A stretch of DNA of 64,000 nt, taken from NCBI GenBank assembly GCA_963664285.2, contig CAXXNX010000057.1, positions 8,154 to 72,153 on the forward strand, in the 5' to 3' direction. Shown here piece by piece: positions 1-8,626 of this stretch. The notes beneath the pieces are model-generated. The model was not told the DNA's origin, ran no database searches, and saw only the letters and a program-made list of their open reading frames with translations. Made by a program: the position numbers and the translations under genes. This DNA comes from JAJCYL01 sp963664285. GTDB taxonomy: Bacteria; Bacteroidota; Bacteroidia; Cytophagales; Cyclobacteriaceae. Each line of letters starts with the position of its first letter. Within the stretch, counting starts at the first letter, position 1.

Positions 1-1065
1 GGAAAGCCGGTCGGAATAAGTCATGTTTTTGAGTTCCTTTATTCGATTTTCACTGGCATCACCTCGCTTGACATAAAAATCAAAGTAAATCTGTTGAGCG
101 GTCATCGCTTCAAAGTTGCTCACAAAGTAACGGACATTCATTCCTTTTCCGGTAGACTCCACTTTGGCGTACAGCTTTTCAGAACGATCCCAGCTTTTGG
201 CCTGGTAAGTAAACGGGCCAACAAACTCTTGATGTTTGATGATTTTTGAAGCATATTCCTTTTTTACTTCAATGATAGTCTGTTTGGTAAAAGTCTTTAA
301 AACTTCATTACTGCTAATACCTAAACAAAATTGAAGGTCAAACTGCTTAGCTATCCGATAAAAAGATGCTCCTGAAAAGCCACTATCCGCTCGAATAAGG
401 ATCTTTACTGAGGGCAGTTTTTTTCTGATTTTAATGACAATCCTTTTCAATAAGGCCACAAACCATTTGTTGGAGTGACAATTGCCCGGACGTAGTACTG
501 GTAAAATGACCTGACCGGTGTTCCCGTCCTTAAAGAACAACTCATGGTACATAGTCTGTCCATAATAGCCATTATACAAACTGAGTTGTTGGGATCCATG
601 AGTAGGGTCATCGGTACCATCTACATCAATGATGATTTGACCAGTCTTCTCTTTCAACTCCTCTACATAACGGTCTACAAACCATTGACTCATCTGGTAG
701 ATCAGACTCCGATCGGCCTTGTTTTCAAATCGACTTAAAGTAGGCTGGGAACATAATCCGCTATCTAGTACTTTACGGATCACCGGATCCTCTCGGAGTT
801 TTTGTTCGTCATTGCAATCCTGATAGCCCTGCATCATTAAAAACACCCGTTGGCGAAGCATTTCTTCATAAGTGTATTCGATAAAAAAGGGGTTTCGATA
901 GTCAGGAATCAGTGCGGCGAAGCTTTTTAATAGACCAGTCTTTCTCTCTACTTTTTCACTTAACAATATCGCTCCGTCTGAGCTAATCGCTGATGCTGAA
1001 AAATCAAATTTAAAAGCTTGTTTTCCTCGATAAAATACGGTATCTTTTTCCTTATATTCAGGCAT
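1..1065 (-). CDS. IS1380-family transposase, copy A (C-terminus outside window)
   Basis: The first 355 of 438 residues are present; the last 83 lie beyond the left edge. The start codon is placed 85 nt inside the element end, as in the complete copies. The DDE residues are visible: Asp in IIIDVDGTDDPTHG, Asp in IRADSGFS and Glu in GDASENRIKELK. The protein would be the DDE transposase that mobilises all IS1380 copies here. No internal stop is visible in the part shown. Confidence 0.9.
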   Translation of the reverse strand, partial: MPEYKEKDTVFYRGKQAFKFDFSASAISSDGAILLSEKVERKTGLLKSFAALIPDYRNPFFIEYTYEEMLRQRVFLMMQGYQDCNDEQKLREDPVIRKVLDSGLCSQPTLSRFENKADRSLIYQMSQWFVDRYVEELKEKTGQIIIDVDGTDDPTHGSQQLSLYNGYYGQTMYHELFFKDGNTGQVILPVLRPGNCHSNKWFVALLKRIVIKIRKKLPSVKILIRADSGFSGASFYRIAKQFDLQFCLGISSNEVLKTFTKQTIIEVKKEYASKIIKHQEFVGPFTYQAKSWDRSEKLYAKVESTGKGMNVRYFVSNFEAMTAQQIYFDFYVKRGDASENRIKELKNMTYSDRLS

Positions 1066-1150
1066 AAATTAATTGCTTATTTTGTTGTCTAACTATCTCA
1101 ATATAAGCAATTTATGCCTGTTTTTTATTGTCTACTATGAATTTTTCGGG
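1..1150 (-). mobile_element. IS1380-family element, copy A (runs off left edge)
   Basis: The sequence matches the complete IS1380 copy at 2056-3676 in reverse orientation, with its distal end outside the window. The left terminal repeat (CCCGAAAAATTCATAG read inward) ends at 1150 and is followed by TTAA at 1151-1154, the target sequence seen at most other copies. It sits inside the gamma-glutamyltransferase gene after the codons for Gln-Ala-Leu-Asn. A private substitution near 314 (ctgcta instead of ctacta) separates it from the other copies. Confidence 0.95.
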
Positions 1151-2055
1151 TTAAGGGCTTGCAACAGAACCGGGCCTTGAACCCAGGTAGTTAACTTATA
1201 GACATCAATCCCTTTATAGTTCGTCATTACAGGTTCCTCAGTATACACTTTCCAATCAGCCAAATCATTCATCGTAATTAAACCCCCTTGTTCCTGGCAT
1301 CCTCTTACAAATTCTTCAGCGATATCGCCGGTATAAAACCTTTTGTATGCCGAATAGATTGCCTCTTTTCTCGATTTACCCCCATTAAGCGCATTAGCTT
1401 CCTCTTCAACCAACTTGTTTAGCACACTATACAGATCTTGTTGGACAAAAACCTCTCCAGGATAAGGGGTTTCTTTTTCCTCTCCCTGATGAGTCAGGAA
1501 AACCTCCTTAGAATATGGCCATTCTTTTAGCATATCAACATTGGCATCTATCCTACTGATTGCCTGCGCCTCAATAGGATAACCTTTCGCCATTTCAATA
1601 GCCGGGGTTAGTACCTGTTTCAGACTCATGGTCCCGTACTCAGCCAACATGGTCATTAGACCTCCGGGAGTTCCTGGCGTTACAGCTGCTAAGGGGCCAA
1701 ACTGAGGTGGATATTGATACCCCTTACTTTTATAAAAATCGGCAGTTGCGCCACTTGGAGCAACGCCAAGTGCGTTTATTCCAATTACTTTTTTGGTATT
1801 TGGATTGTAAATCAATGCTTGTGTCTCGCCTCCCCAACTCAATACATCCCACATGGTACATGTTGCTGCCAACATGGCGCAAGCAGCATCAACAGCGTTT
1901 CCACCCCGGTTGAAGATCATAGCGCCAGCAGTCGCACCGAGCGGCTTCCCTGTAATTGCTAACCAATGTTTAGCGTGGAGGACGGGTTTCTGAGTTCTTT
2001 GAGCAAATGCACTTGCTGACACGAGAATCAACAATACAAATACTGTGATCGTTAA
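1151..2055 (-). pseudogene. Gamma-glutamyltransferase fragment, cut at both ends by IS1380
   Basis: The translation carries the gamma-glutamyltranspeptidase N-terminal region: MIFNRGGNAVDAACAMLA, WGGETQALIYNP, AAVTPGTPGGLMTMLAEYG and QGPVLLQALN. The family is periplasmic and cleaves gamma-glutamyl bonds of glutathione-like peptides. IS1380 copy B interrupts codon 4: joining 2055 to 3681 after removing the IS and one TTAA restores ATG (3689-3687) and the leader MKYLTITVFVLLILVSASA, a clean signal peptide. Copy A then cuts the gene after QALN, before the catalytic Thr region, which must lie outside the window. A frame from the IS end runs into the gene and gives a hybrid N-terminus (MLILLSNYLN...YEFFGLT). 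The enzyme cannot be made intact. The family call is firm. Confidence 0.88.
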
Positions 2056-2085
2056 CCCGAAAAATTCATAGTAGACAATAAAAAA

Positions 2086-2147
2086 CAGGCATAAATTGCT
2101 TATATTGAGATAGTTAGACAACAAAATAAGCAATTAATTTATGCCTG
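2086..2147 (+). promoter_or_regulatory. Hairpin burying the IS1380 transposase start codon
   Basis: The left arm 2086-2103 (CAGGCATAAATTGCTTAT) pairs with 2126-2147 over 18 bp, with a 4-nt AATT bulge in the right arm and a 22-nt loop. The ATG at 2141-2143 is inside the right arm. Transcripts entering from flanking DNA would fold and hide the start, while a transcript starting inside the loop would not. The same structure precedes the transposase in every copy whose left end is present (A, B, C, D, F, G). The pairing is seen; the regulatory role is inferred from IS10/IS50-type precedents. Confidence 0.7.
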
Positions 2148-3457
2148 AATATAAGGAAAAAGATACCGTATTTTATCGAGGAAAACAAGCTTTTAAATTT
2201 GATTTTTCAGCATCAGCGATTAGCTCAGACGGAGCGATATTGTTAAGTGAAAAAGTAGAGAGAAAGACTGGTCTATTAAAAAGCTTCGCCGCACTGATTC
2301 CTGACTATCGAAACCCCTTTTTTATCGAATACACTTATGAAGAAATGCTTCGCCAACGGGTGTTTTTAATGATGCAGGGCTATCAGGATTGCAATGACGA
2401 ACAAAAACTCCGAGAGGATCCGGTGATCCGTAAAGTACTAGATAGCGGATTATGTTCCCAGCCTACTTTAAGTCGATTTGAAAACAAGGCCGATCGGAGT
2501 CTGATCTACCAGATGAGTCAATGGTTTGTAGACCGTTATGTAGAGGAGTTGAAAGAGAAGACTGGTCAAATCATCATTGATGTAGATGGTACCGATGACC
2601 CTACTCATGGATCCCAACAACTCAGTTTGTATAATGGCTATTATGGACAGACTATGTACCATGAGTTGTTCTTTAAGGACGGGAACACCGGTCAGGTCAT
2701 TTTACCAGTACTACGTCCGGGCAATTGTCACTCCAACAAATGGTTTGTGGCCTTATTGAAAAGGATTGTCATTAAAATCAGAAAAAAACTGCCCTCAGTA
2801 AAGATCCTTATTCGAGCGGATAGTGGCTTTTCAGGAGCATCTTTTTATCGGATAGCTAAGCAGTTTGACCTTCAATTTTGTTTAGGTATTAGTAGTAATG
2901 AAGTTTTAAAGACTTTTACCAAACAGACTATCATTGAAGTAAAAAAGGAATATGCTTCAAAAATCATCAAACATCAAGAGTTTGTTGGCCCGTTTACTTA
3001 CCAGGCCAAAAGCTGGGATCGTTCTGAAAAGCTGTACGCCAAAGTGGAGTCTACCGGAAAAGGAATGAATGTCCGTTACTTTGTGAGCAACTTTGAAGCG
3101 ATGACCGCTCAACAGATTTACTTTGATTTTTATGTCAAGCGAGGTGATGCCAGTGAAAATCGAATAAAGGAACTCAAAAACATGACTTATTCCGACCGGC
3201 TTTCCTGTCATCGCTACTGGGCCAATTTCATGCGTTTAATCATCGCTACCCTCTGTTATGAAATGTTCCGGCAGATTAAATTATTAATTGCCAAAACAAA
3301 ACACCACTTTGCTAAACGATGGCAAGTGGACAATATCCGGCTTTACCTGATGAAGGTTGGGGCGTGCCTGAAAGAAAGGAAAAGATCATTGACAATACAA
3401 TTCTCAAGAGCCTTTAGATATCAATACCTGCTGGGCGATTTGCTTACGGTGAACTGA
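2141..3457 (+). CDS. IS1380-family transposase (copy B, intact)
   Basis: A 438-residue DDE transposase. The N-terminal part contains a segment with SQPTLSRFENKADRS (about residues 106-120). The catalytic core has Asp147/Asp149 in DVDGTDDPTHG, Asp227 in IRADSGF and Glu339 in GDASENRIKELK, the order expected for IS1380. The C-terminus is basic. The start ATG (ATGCCTGAATAT) lies in the right arm of the upstream hairpin. The copy has no stop or frameshift, so it is a candidate source of active transposase for the family. The protein is identical to that of copy G. Confidence 0.97.
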   Translation: MPEYKEKDTVFYRGKQAFKFDFSASAISSDGAILLSEKVERKTGLLKSFAALIPDYRNPFFIEYTYEEMLRQRVFLMMQGYQDCNDEQKLREDPVIRKVLDSGLCSQPTLSRFENKADRSLIYQMSQWFVDRYVEELKEKTGQIIIDVDGTDDPTHGSQQLSLYNGYYGQTMYHELFFKDGNTGQVILPVLRPGNCHSNKWFVALLKRIVIKIRKKLPSVKILIRADSGFSGASFYRIAKQFDLQFCLGISSNEVLKTFTKQTIIEVKKEYASKIIKHQEFVGPFTYQAKSWDRSEKLYAKVESTGKGMNVRYFVSNFEAMTAQQIYFDFYVKRGDASENRIKELKNMTYSDRLSCHRYWANFMRLIIATLCYEMFRQIKLLIAKTKHHFAKRWQVDNIRLYLMKVGACLKERKRSLTIQFSRAFRYQYLLGDLLTVN

Positions 3458-3777
3458 CCGATCAGTTAAACAGTTTAGTTTAATCAAAAAAATGTTCTTC
3501 CATAAGAACACAATAGAGCTTTGACTGAAAATTGAAAAATTCTAACAAAAAAACGCTCTAATGTCCTTTGAAATCCAGAAACCTGGTTGATCTTCAAATT
3601 AATACATACACTCCAATCAAAAATAGTTAGCAACCCATTATTAATCCCAAAATTGGTGGCCTATGAATAATGCGGGTTAAGTATTTCATAAGTCGAAAAT
3701 TTAGCCCAATAAATTTACTAAAGTCCCACAAGGACATAGTGCCACTGGTAAAAAAGAGTGGTTAAATGTTCTAACAA

Positions 3778-4683
3778 TCAGGCAGGTACTTTCGCAGTAT
3801 ATAATTCTTGCTGTAGCTGTTTGGCTGTCTTTGATGAGTTATCATGACTCCATCCGGGCGCATCAAAAATATACCTTAACTTATCAATCAACCGAGGGCT
3901 TTTTTTCATGTCTTCCCAGATACTCTTGAATTCGTGTGTATTGGCCTCAATTGGACTCTTAGTTTTAGGTCCATGAACAACACCAAATTTGAATTTTACA
4001 TCCTTCATGACAGGCTGGTAAGTGCCGAAAATCTTATCCCAAATAATCAACATTCCACCGTGATTCCGATCTAGGTACTCGACATTACTACTATGATGCA
4101 CCTGATGAATGTAAGGGGTATTAAATACCTTTTCGTACCAACCTAGCGACGGAACCAATTGTGAGTGGAGAAAAAACTGGTATGCAGCATTTATAATTAA
4201 AGCCGTCCCAACCATCACCGGTTCAAAACCAACTAATGGCATCCATAACCAAAAGATGGGTTTATAAAATGTAATGAACCATCCGTTACGTATGGAGATA
4301 CCCAGGTTAAAGTTATCAGCATTATGGTGAGGGATATGAGCAGCCCACAGTAGTCTTATATTGTGGCTTAGTCGATGGTGCCAATAAAAATTGAAGTCAT
4401 CAAGGATGAGTGCAATGACCCATATATACCAAGACCAGCCCAACGTCTCATAGCCAAGAAATTGGAGTCTGAATTCTTTAAAGGACTCAAAAATAACAAT
4501 AAAAATACCTAGTGCCCAGACTTTAGTAAACGAGGCTATTAAGGTAGCTCCCATTGCTATCACAAAACTTGACGCAGTTTCTTTTAGGCTGTATAAATCG
4601 CGAGCTCTGAGGTACTCGATAACAATGAGTGCAATTAAGAAGGGATATAGGTATTTTATAAAAGGAGTTATTGGTAAATCCAT
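3778..4683 (-). CDS. Sterol desaturase / fatty acid hydroxylase family protein
   Basis: A 301-residue integral membrane protein with several hydrophobic segments and the histidine clusters of the di-iron fatty acid hydroxylase superfamily: WHHRLSH (about residues 101-107), HIPHH (about 115-119) and HQVHHSSN (about 193-200). These ligate a non-haem di-iron centre that hydroxylates or desaturates a lipid. The substrate cannot be told from sequence. It is a stand-alone gene on the minus strand, divergent from the Wzi-like gene at 4890, with its 3' end about 100 bp from IS1380 copy B. Length is typical and the reading frame is intact. Confidence 0.9.
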   Translation of the reverse strand: MDLPITPFIKYLYPFLIALIVIEYLRARDLYSLKETASSFVIAMGATLIASFTKVWALGIFIVIFESFKEFRLQFLGYETLGWSWYIWVIALILDDFNFYWHHRLSHNIRLLWAAHIPHHNADNFNLGISIRNGWFITFYKPIFWLWMPLVGFEPVMVGTALIINAAYQFFLHSQLVPSLGWYEKVFNTPYIHQVHHSSNVEYLDRNHGGMLIIWDKIFGTYQPVMKDVKFKFGVVHGPKTKSPIEANTHEFKSIWEDMKKSPRLIDKLRYIFDAPGWSHDNSSKTAKQLQQELYTAKVPA

Positions 4684-4889
4684 ATACGGTTAGGTAATGA
4701 TATTAAGCTGAAGCTCTAAAACTAAGCATAACCGCTGAAATACCAATGCCTACAGGTTACCTTTCAAAATGTTATTTGAGTTCAATAGTAAATAAATGAA
4801 ACTGGCTATTGATTATTTTATATAGAACGCCGGAATTTAACCATCGGGAACACTTTCTATCGATTATAATTGCAGACAAATAAATTACC

Positions 4890-6521
4890 ATGAAACATTG
4901 CCTGTTCATGCTGATTAATCTGGCGCTATCACAATTTGGATATAGCCAGGGAGTAATAGCGGTCAATGACTACATTCGGGATTATGCCAGGTTACTTGAA
5001 GTCCAGGGTAAATCGGTAAATAATCCTATTATATTTCACTCCAACCAAAGGGAGATATGGCAATATGACTCCATACCTGAAGACAGCCTTGGTGCCTGGC
5101 AAGCACAACTTAGATACTATAAAGACTCAAAGGAGAAAGGTCTAAACATTTATGCTTTGAGCCCCAGAATAGACTACACTTATAATTCCAAGTATTCGCG
5201 CACTTATAATGATGGACCTTTCTGGAGTGGCCGTGGTTCAACTGTTGGACTTAATGCAGGTTTGAAAGTAAAGTGGGGACCAATAACTGGGATTCTTTAT
5301 CCAAATTTTTACAATGCTCAAAACAAGCATTTTCATACTCAGTCACCAGGAGAAACCGGCCTGAATCCCAGACAAGACGATTTGAATTATCAACTGTCAA
5401 ATCAAATTGATTGGGTTCAAATTTTTGGTTTTGATTCCTTTAGTAAATTTGATTGGGGTCAAAGTAATATATCAGCCGTATTTGGACCGGTTAAGATAAA
5501 GTTCGGTACAGAAAATATGTGGTGGGGTCCAAGTATTTCAAATCCCATCATGATGAGCAATACCGCGCCTGGTTTTCCTCATCTGAATGTAGGTACAGCT
5601 CAGCCGATTAGGACAAAATATGGAGACTTTGAATTCAACTCTATATGGGGCCAATTGGGAGAATCAGATTATTTCGAAAATATTCCCTCTAGTGATAAAA
5701 GATATATTGTTGGGCTAACTTTTGGCTATAGACCAAGCTTTTTAGAATTTATGAGAGGATTCTCGATTGGTTTAGGTAGAATACTATATAGGGATTGGCC
5801 AAACGGAGGGCTCGAATTCGGAGATATATTTCTTGGTTTGAAGAAAGTTGATCCAACTGCTACAGTTACTTCATCTGGGGCAGTTAATGCTGATACAGAC
5901 CAATACTTATCATTGGATTTAAGATGGTTCTTTGAAGAATCAGGAGCTGAATTTTACTTCGAATGGGTTAGAAATGACTTTCAGGAACAGGAACATGGCA
6001 GTTTCTTTACCCTAGGGTTACAGAAGTCATTTAAGTCAGCATTAGCAATCTACCGATTTGGTTTGGAACATACATCACTGGCCACCACTAGAACCAGAGA
6101 AATTACGGATTCTGGTGACATTTATACTCACCCAGTAATCAGACAAGGTTTCACCCATGAGGGCCAGCTACTGGGCGCCCCTATCGGACCTGGTTCAAAA
6201 AGTCAATTGTTAAGAATCGGCAGATTCAACGAAAAGGGTAAATTAGGTTTTTCTATCAATCGGATTCGTTTCAATGACAATTACTTTTGGAGAAGATATG
6301 GACCCCCAGGCGATTTTCTAAGGCATGATGTGGAGTGGAATTTTGGACTAGAGGCTGTCCGCTTTTTTAAGAATTACGAATTTTTGGGGAAGTTCATTTA
6401 TTCCAGACGAATGAACTGGCATTTTTACCATAATCTTGATGTCAATAACTTTCAGTTACTCACCAGTATCAAATGGCATATTACCGACAAACCCATTTTC
6501 TCTTTATTCAATAAGAACTAA
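4890..6521 (+). CDS. Capsule assembly Wzi-family outer-membrane protein
   Basis: 543 residues with a signal peptide (cleavage likely after GYSQ, about residue 20), then a beta-rich protein with many aromatic and Gly motifs and the Wzi-like stretch FGTENMWWGPSISNPIMMSN. Members are outer-membrane beta-barrels linked to surface polysaccharide; the E. coli Wzi anchors capsule. The stop codon is immediately followed by the ATG of the next membrane protein (6522), so the two are probably cotranscribed. Together with the GT2 genes to 10.2 kb this suggests a surface-polysaccharide function. Frame intact. Confidence 0.85.
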   Translation: MKHCLFMLINLALSQFGYSQGVIAVNDYIRDYARLLEVQGKSVNNPIIFHSNQREIWQYDSIPEDSLGAWQAQLRYYKDSKEKGLNIYALSPRIDYTYNSKYSRTYNDGPFWSGRGSTVGLNAGLKVKWGPITGILYPNFYNAQNKHFHTQSPGETGLNPRQDDLNYQLSNQIDWVQIFGFDSFSKFDWGQSNISAVFGPVKIKFGTENMWWGPSISNPIMMSNTAPGFPHLNVGTAQPIRTKYGDFEFNSIWGQLGESDYFENIPSSDKRYIVGLTFGYRPSFLEFMRGFSIGLGRILYRDWPNGGLEFGDIFLGLKKVDPTATVTSSGAVNADTDQYLSLDLRWFFEESGAEFYFEWVRNDFQEQEHGSFFTLGLQKSFKSALAIYRFGLEHTSLATTRTREITDSGDIYTHPVIRQGFTHEGQLLGAPIGPGSKSQLLRIGRFNEKGKLGFSINRIRFNDNYFWRRYGPPGDFLRHDVEWNFGLEAVRFFKNYEFLGKFIYSRRMNWHFYHNLDVNNFQLLTSIKWHITDKPIFSLFNKN

Positions 6522-7898
6522 ATGTTTAGTCAATTTATTCCTGAGAATAAAAACGTCATTAAGGTCACGTTGCCCTGGTTGCTTCTGTTCCTCTTTCTGA
6601 ATACAACATACTACGAGGATGGGGATATCAATGCTTTTTCACGGTATGCGGCTATGCGTTCAATGAGCATTGAAGGGAACTTTCAAATTGACAACATTAA
6701 AAACTGGTCAATGGACTGGTCCCAAGCCTCCAATGGACATTACTATTCCAATAAGGCTCCGGGACCAATGCTCATTGGCTTTCCTGTTTTCTGGTTGATC
6801 GACCATATCAAACTCCTTGCAGAAAAAGATTTTAAATACAAGGACAAGAAAACCATTGGTTATGAACACAAAGTAATCATGCCCCTATTATTCCAAATAA
6901 TACCCTTATGTATTCTCACTTTCCTCATTGCAAGATACCTTATGTCCACAGGTGTCAGCAATATTGGGATAACGTTTACAATCATAGCCATCCTTTTTGG
7001 AAATACAGCATCATTACTTATGACTACCTGGTTTGGGCATGGTTTTGCTGCTTGTCTGGTACTAGGACTGTTGTTGTCGCTATTGTACAAGAAATGGTCA
7101 CTGAGCGGTTTGCTACTAGGTTTCTCGATTCTATCAGATTATAGTGTTGGCTTATTAATCCCTGGTCTAATACTCTATCTGATCTACTTAGAACAACTAA
7201 ACCGAAAGGTCATTTTTAGCATTGTCCTTGGAGGAGTTGTCCCGGGGATTTTGTGGCTATGGTATCACTGGACAAATTTCGGAGGTCCTTTTTCTCTTCC
7301 GAATATGTACCAAAATCCGAAATTCGGAGGTGACTCAATGGCGAATCAGTTTCATTTCTTTCCCATTCCATATTTCATGCTTGTTCTCCTATTTGGAGAT
7401 GAACGCGGCCTGCTGTTCACACAACCGTGGATACTGACATCAATTGCTACCGGATGTTGGTACCTCTACAAGAACAGACTCGACGGCCATGATAAAGCCC
7501 TGTTTTCAGCTGTTTTATTAACCTTCTTTCTACTCTTAATTATGAACGCGGCTTTTACTGGCTGGCATGGTGGCTCAACTCCTGGTCCGAGATACTTGAG
7601 TGTTATACTCCCGGTCTTCGGCATTTTGATTGGGTTGATTTACGACAAGATATCTCCAATGGTTCGTCATGTATTGTGGGTATCCCTTGCAGTAAGTGTA
7701 GTATTTGGTGGGTTAGTCTACAGCACCACAATACTTGCTTATGAATATTTTACTATTTGGACCTGGCTGCTCGATTATCTTAAAGCTGGAAAGGGAGACG
7801 AATCGAGGGTAGTAATTTATTTTCTATCCTTTTTTGCAGTTACTGTTTTTGTCTTTAAAATAAACTTGAGGGCTACTATTGCAGATATTTATACTTAG
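6522..7898 (+). CDS. Polytopic membrane protein, probable GT-C-type glycosyltransferase
   Basis: 458 residues with roughly ten hydrophobic segments. An N-terminal loop after the first membrane helix holds YYEDGDINAFSRYAAMRS and NGHYYSNKAPGPMLIGFP, an acidic first-loop pattern typical of PMT/ArnT-like GT-C glycosyltransferases that use polyprenyl-phosphate sugars. It starts directly at the stop of the Wzi-like gene. Its 3' end overlaps the 3' end of the convergent GT2 gene by 23 bp. Substrate unknown; the assignment rests on topology and the loop pattern, not on a full family match. Confidence 0.7.
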   Translation: MFSQFIPENKNVIKVTLPWLLLFLFLNTTYYEDGDINAFSRYAAMRSMSIEGNFQIDNIKNWSMDWSQASNGHYYSNKAPGPMLIGFPVFWLIDHIKLLAEKDFKYKDKKTIGYEHKVIMPLLFQIIPLCILTFLIARYLMSTGVSNIGITFTIIAILFGNTASLLMTTWFGHGFAACLVLGLLLSLLYKKWSLSGLLLGFSILSDYSVGLLIPGLILYLIYLEQLNRKVIFSIVLGGVVPGILWLWYHWTNFGGPFSLPNMYQNPKFGGDSMANQFHFFPIPYFMLVLLFGDERGLLFTQPWILTSIATGCWYLYKNRLDGHDKALFSAVLLTFFLLLIMNAAFTGWHGGSTPGPRYLSVILPVFGILIGLIYDKISPMVRHVLWVSLAVSVVFGGLVYSTTILAYEYFTIWTWLLDYLKAGKGDESRVVIYFLSFFAVTVFVFKINLRATIADIYT

Positions 7899-8613
7899 CA
7901 ACTCCCCAAACAGATAGCCTGTATTGCCAAGCCGTCAAAAGTACTCCAAAACCATATTTCACGGATCTGGTGAAATTGATAGAAGAAGCTTCCGGGAAAT
8001 ATTTCGCCGGGCAGCTTATCTCACCGAAACGGAATTTCTTAAAATGCAATTGCGCAATCATCTGATTATCAAATACGAAATCGTCACTATTCAGGTCCAA
8101 TTTAATGCTGCGCACTGCCTCTGCTGAAAAGGCCCTGTAACCCGTATGATATTCACTTAACTTCAGGTTTAAAAGCCAGTTTTCAACTAATGTCAGGACG
8201 CGGTTTGCAATGTACTTGTACAAGGGCATTCCACCCTTCAATGCGCCCTTACCAAGTATTCTCGACGCTAATACTACATCATATACCCCAGAACTTATCA
8301 TGGCCCCCATCACCGGAATTAACTTTGGCTCATACTGATAGTCTGGATGTAACATTATAATTATATCCGCATTCAGTTTTATAGCCTCTGAATAGCAAGT
8401 TTTCTGATTGCCGCCATATCCACGGTTTTCGTCGTGACGAAAAGCTTTTATCCCCAATCTCCTGGCCAGTTCAAAAGTCCTGTCTGTGCTATAGTCGTCG
8501 ACCAGGATAAAGTCATCAACACATCCTTCAGGTACCGCACTGATGGTTTGTTCTAAGGTCTTTTCAGCGTTATAGGCAGGTAGTATAACAATTACCTTCT
8601 TACCGGAAAGCAT
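7876..8613 (-). CDS. Family 2 glycosyltransferase (dolichyl-phosphate mannosyltransferase-like)
   Basis: 245 residues with a GT-A fold N-terminus: VIVILPAYNAEKTLEQTI, the nucleotide-binding DDYSTDRT and the metal-binding region MLHPDYQYEP (DxD replaced by HPD, as in many DPM1/GtrB-like enzymes), then HTGYRAFSAEAV. Members transfer a sugar from a nucleotide donor to polyprenyl phosphate, which would suit the GT-C partner at 6522. It lies 13 bp downstream of the processive GT2 gene on the same strand. Intact frame; donor not predictable. Confidence 0.88.
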   Translation of the reverse strand: MLSGKKVIVILPAYNAEKTLEQTISAVPEGCVDDFILVDDYSTDRTFELARRLGIKAFRHDENRGYGGNQKTCYSEAIKLNADIIIMLHPDYQYEPKLIPVMGAMISSGVYDVVLASRILGKGALKGGMPLYKYIANRVLTLVENWLLNLKLSEYHTGYRAFSAEAVRSIKLDLNSDDFVFDNQMIAQLHFKKFRFGEISCPAKYFPEASSINFTRSVKYGFGVLLTAWQYRLSVWGVAKYKYLQ

Positions 8614-8626
8614 AGGTAATCTTTAA

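Larger units (their letters stand above)
2056..3676 (+). mobile_element. IS1380-family element, copy B (complete, 1621 bp)
   Basis: This is the reference full-length copy. Imperfect terminal repeats are CCCGAAAAATTCATAG at the left and CCCGCATTATTCATAG (reverse complement) at the right, with TTAA directly repeated at 2052-2055 and 3677-3680. It encodes one transposase (2141-3457), followed by a 219-bp non-coding right end. The insertion disrupts the fourth codon of the gamma-glutamyltransferase gene. TTAA duplication is characteristic of piggyBac-type DDE transposases, to which IS1380 is held to be related. Confidence 0.97.

Noticed and set aside
1150..2056. Copies A and B as a composite transposon carrying the GGT segment
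   Set aside because: Each has its own TTAA site within one gene, and B's two flanks rejoin the GGT start exactly, so they are independent insertions into the same gene.
2468..3211. Antisense ORFs of 64 and 84 residues inside every IS1380 copy
   Set aside because: They recur only because the element recurs, lie opposite the conserved DDE core, and show no protein features.
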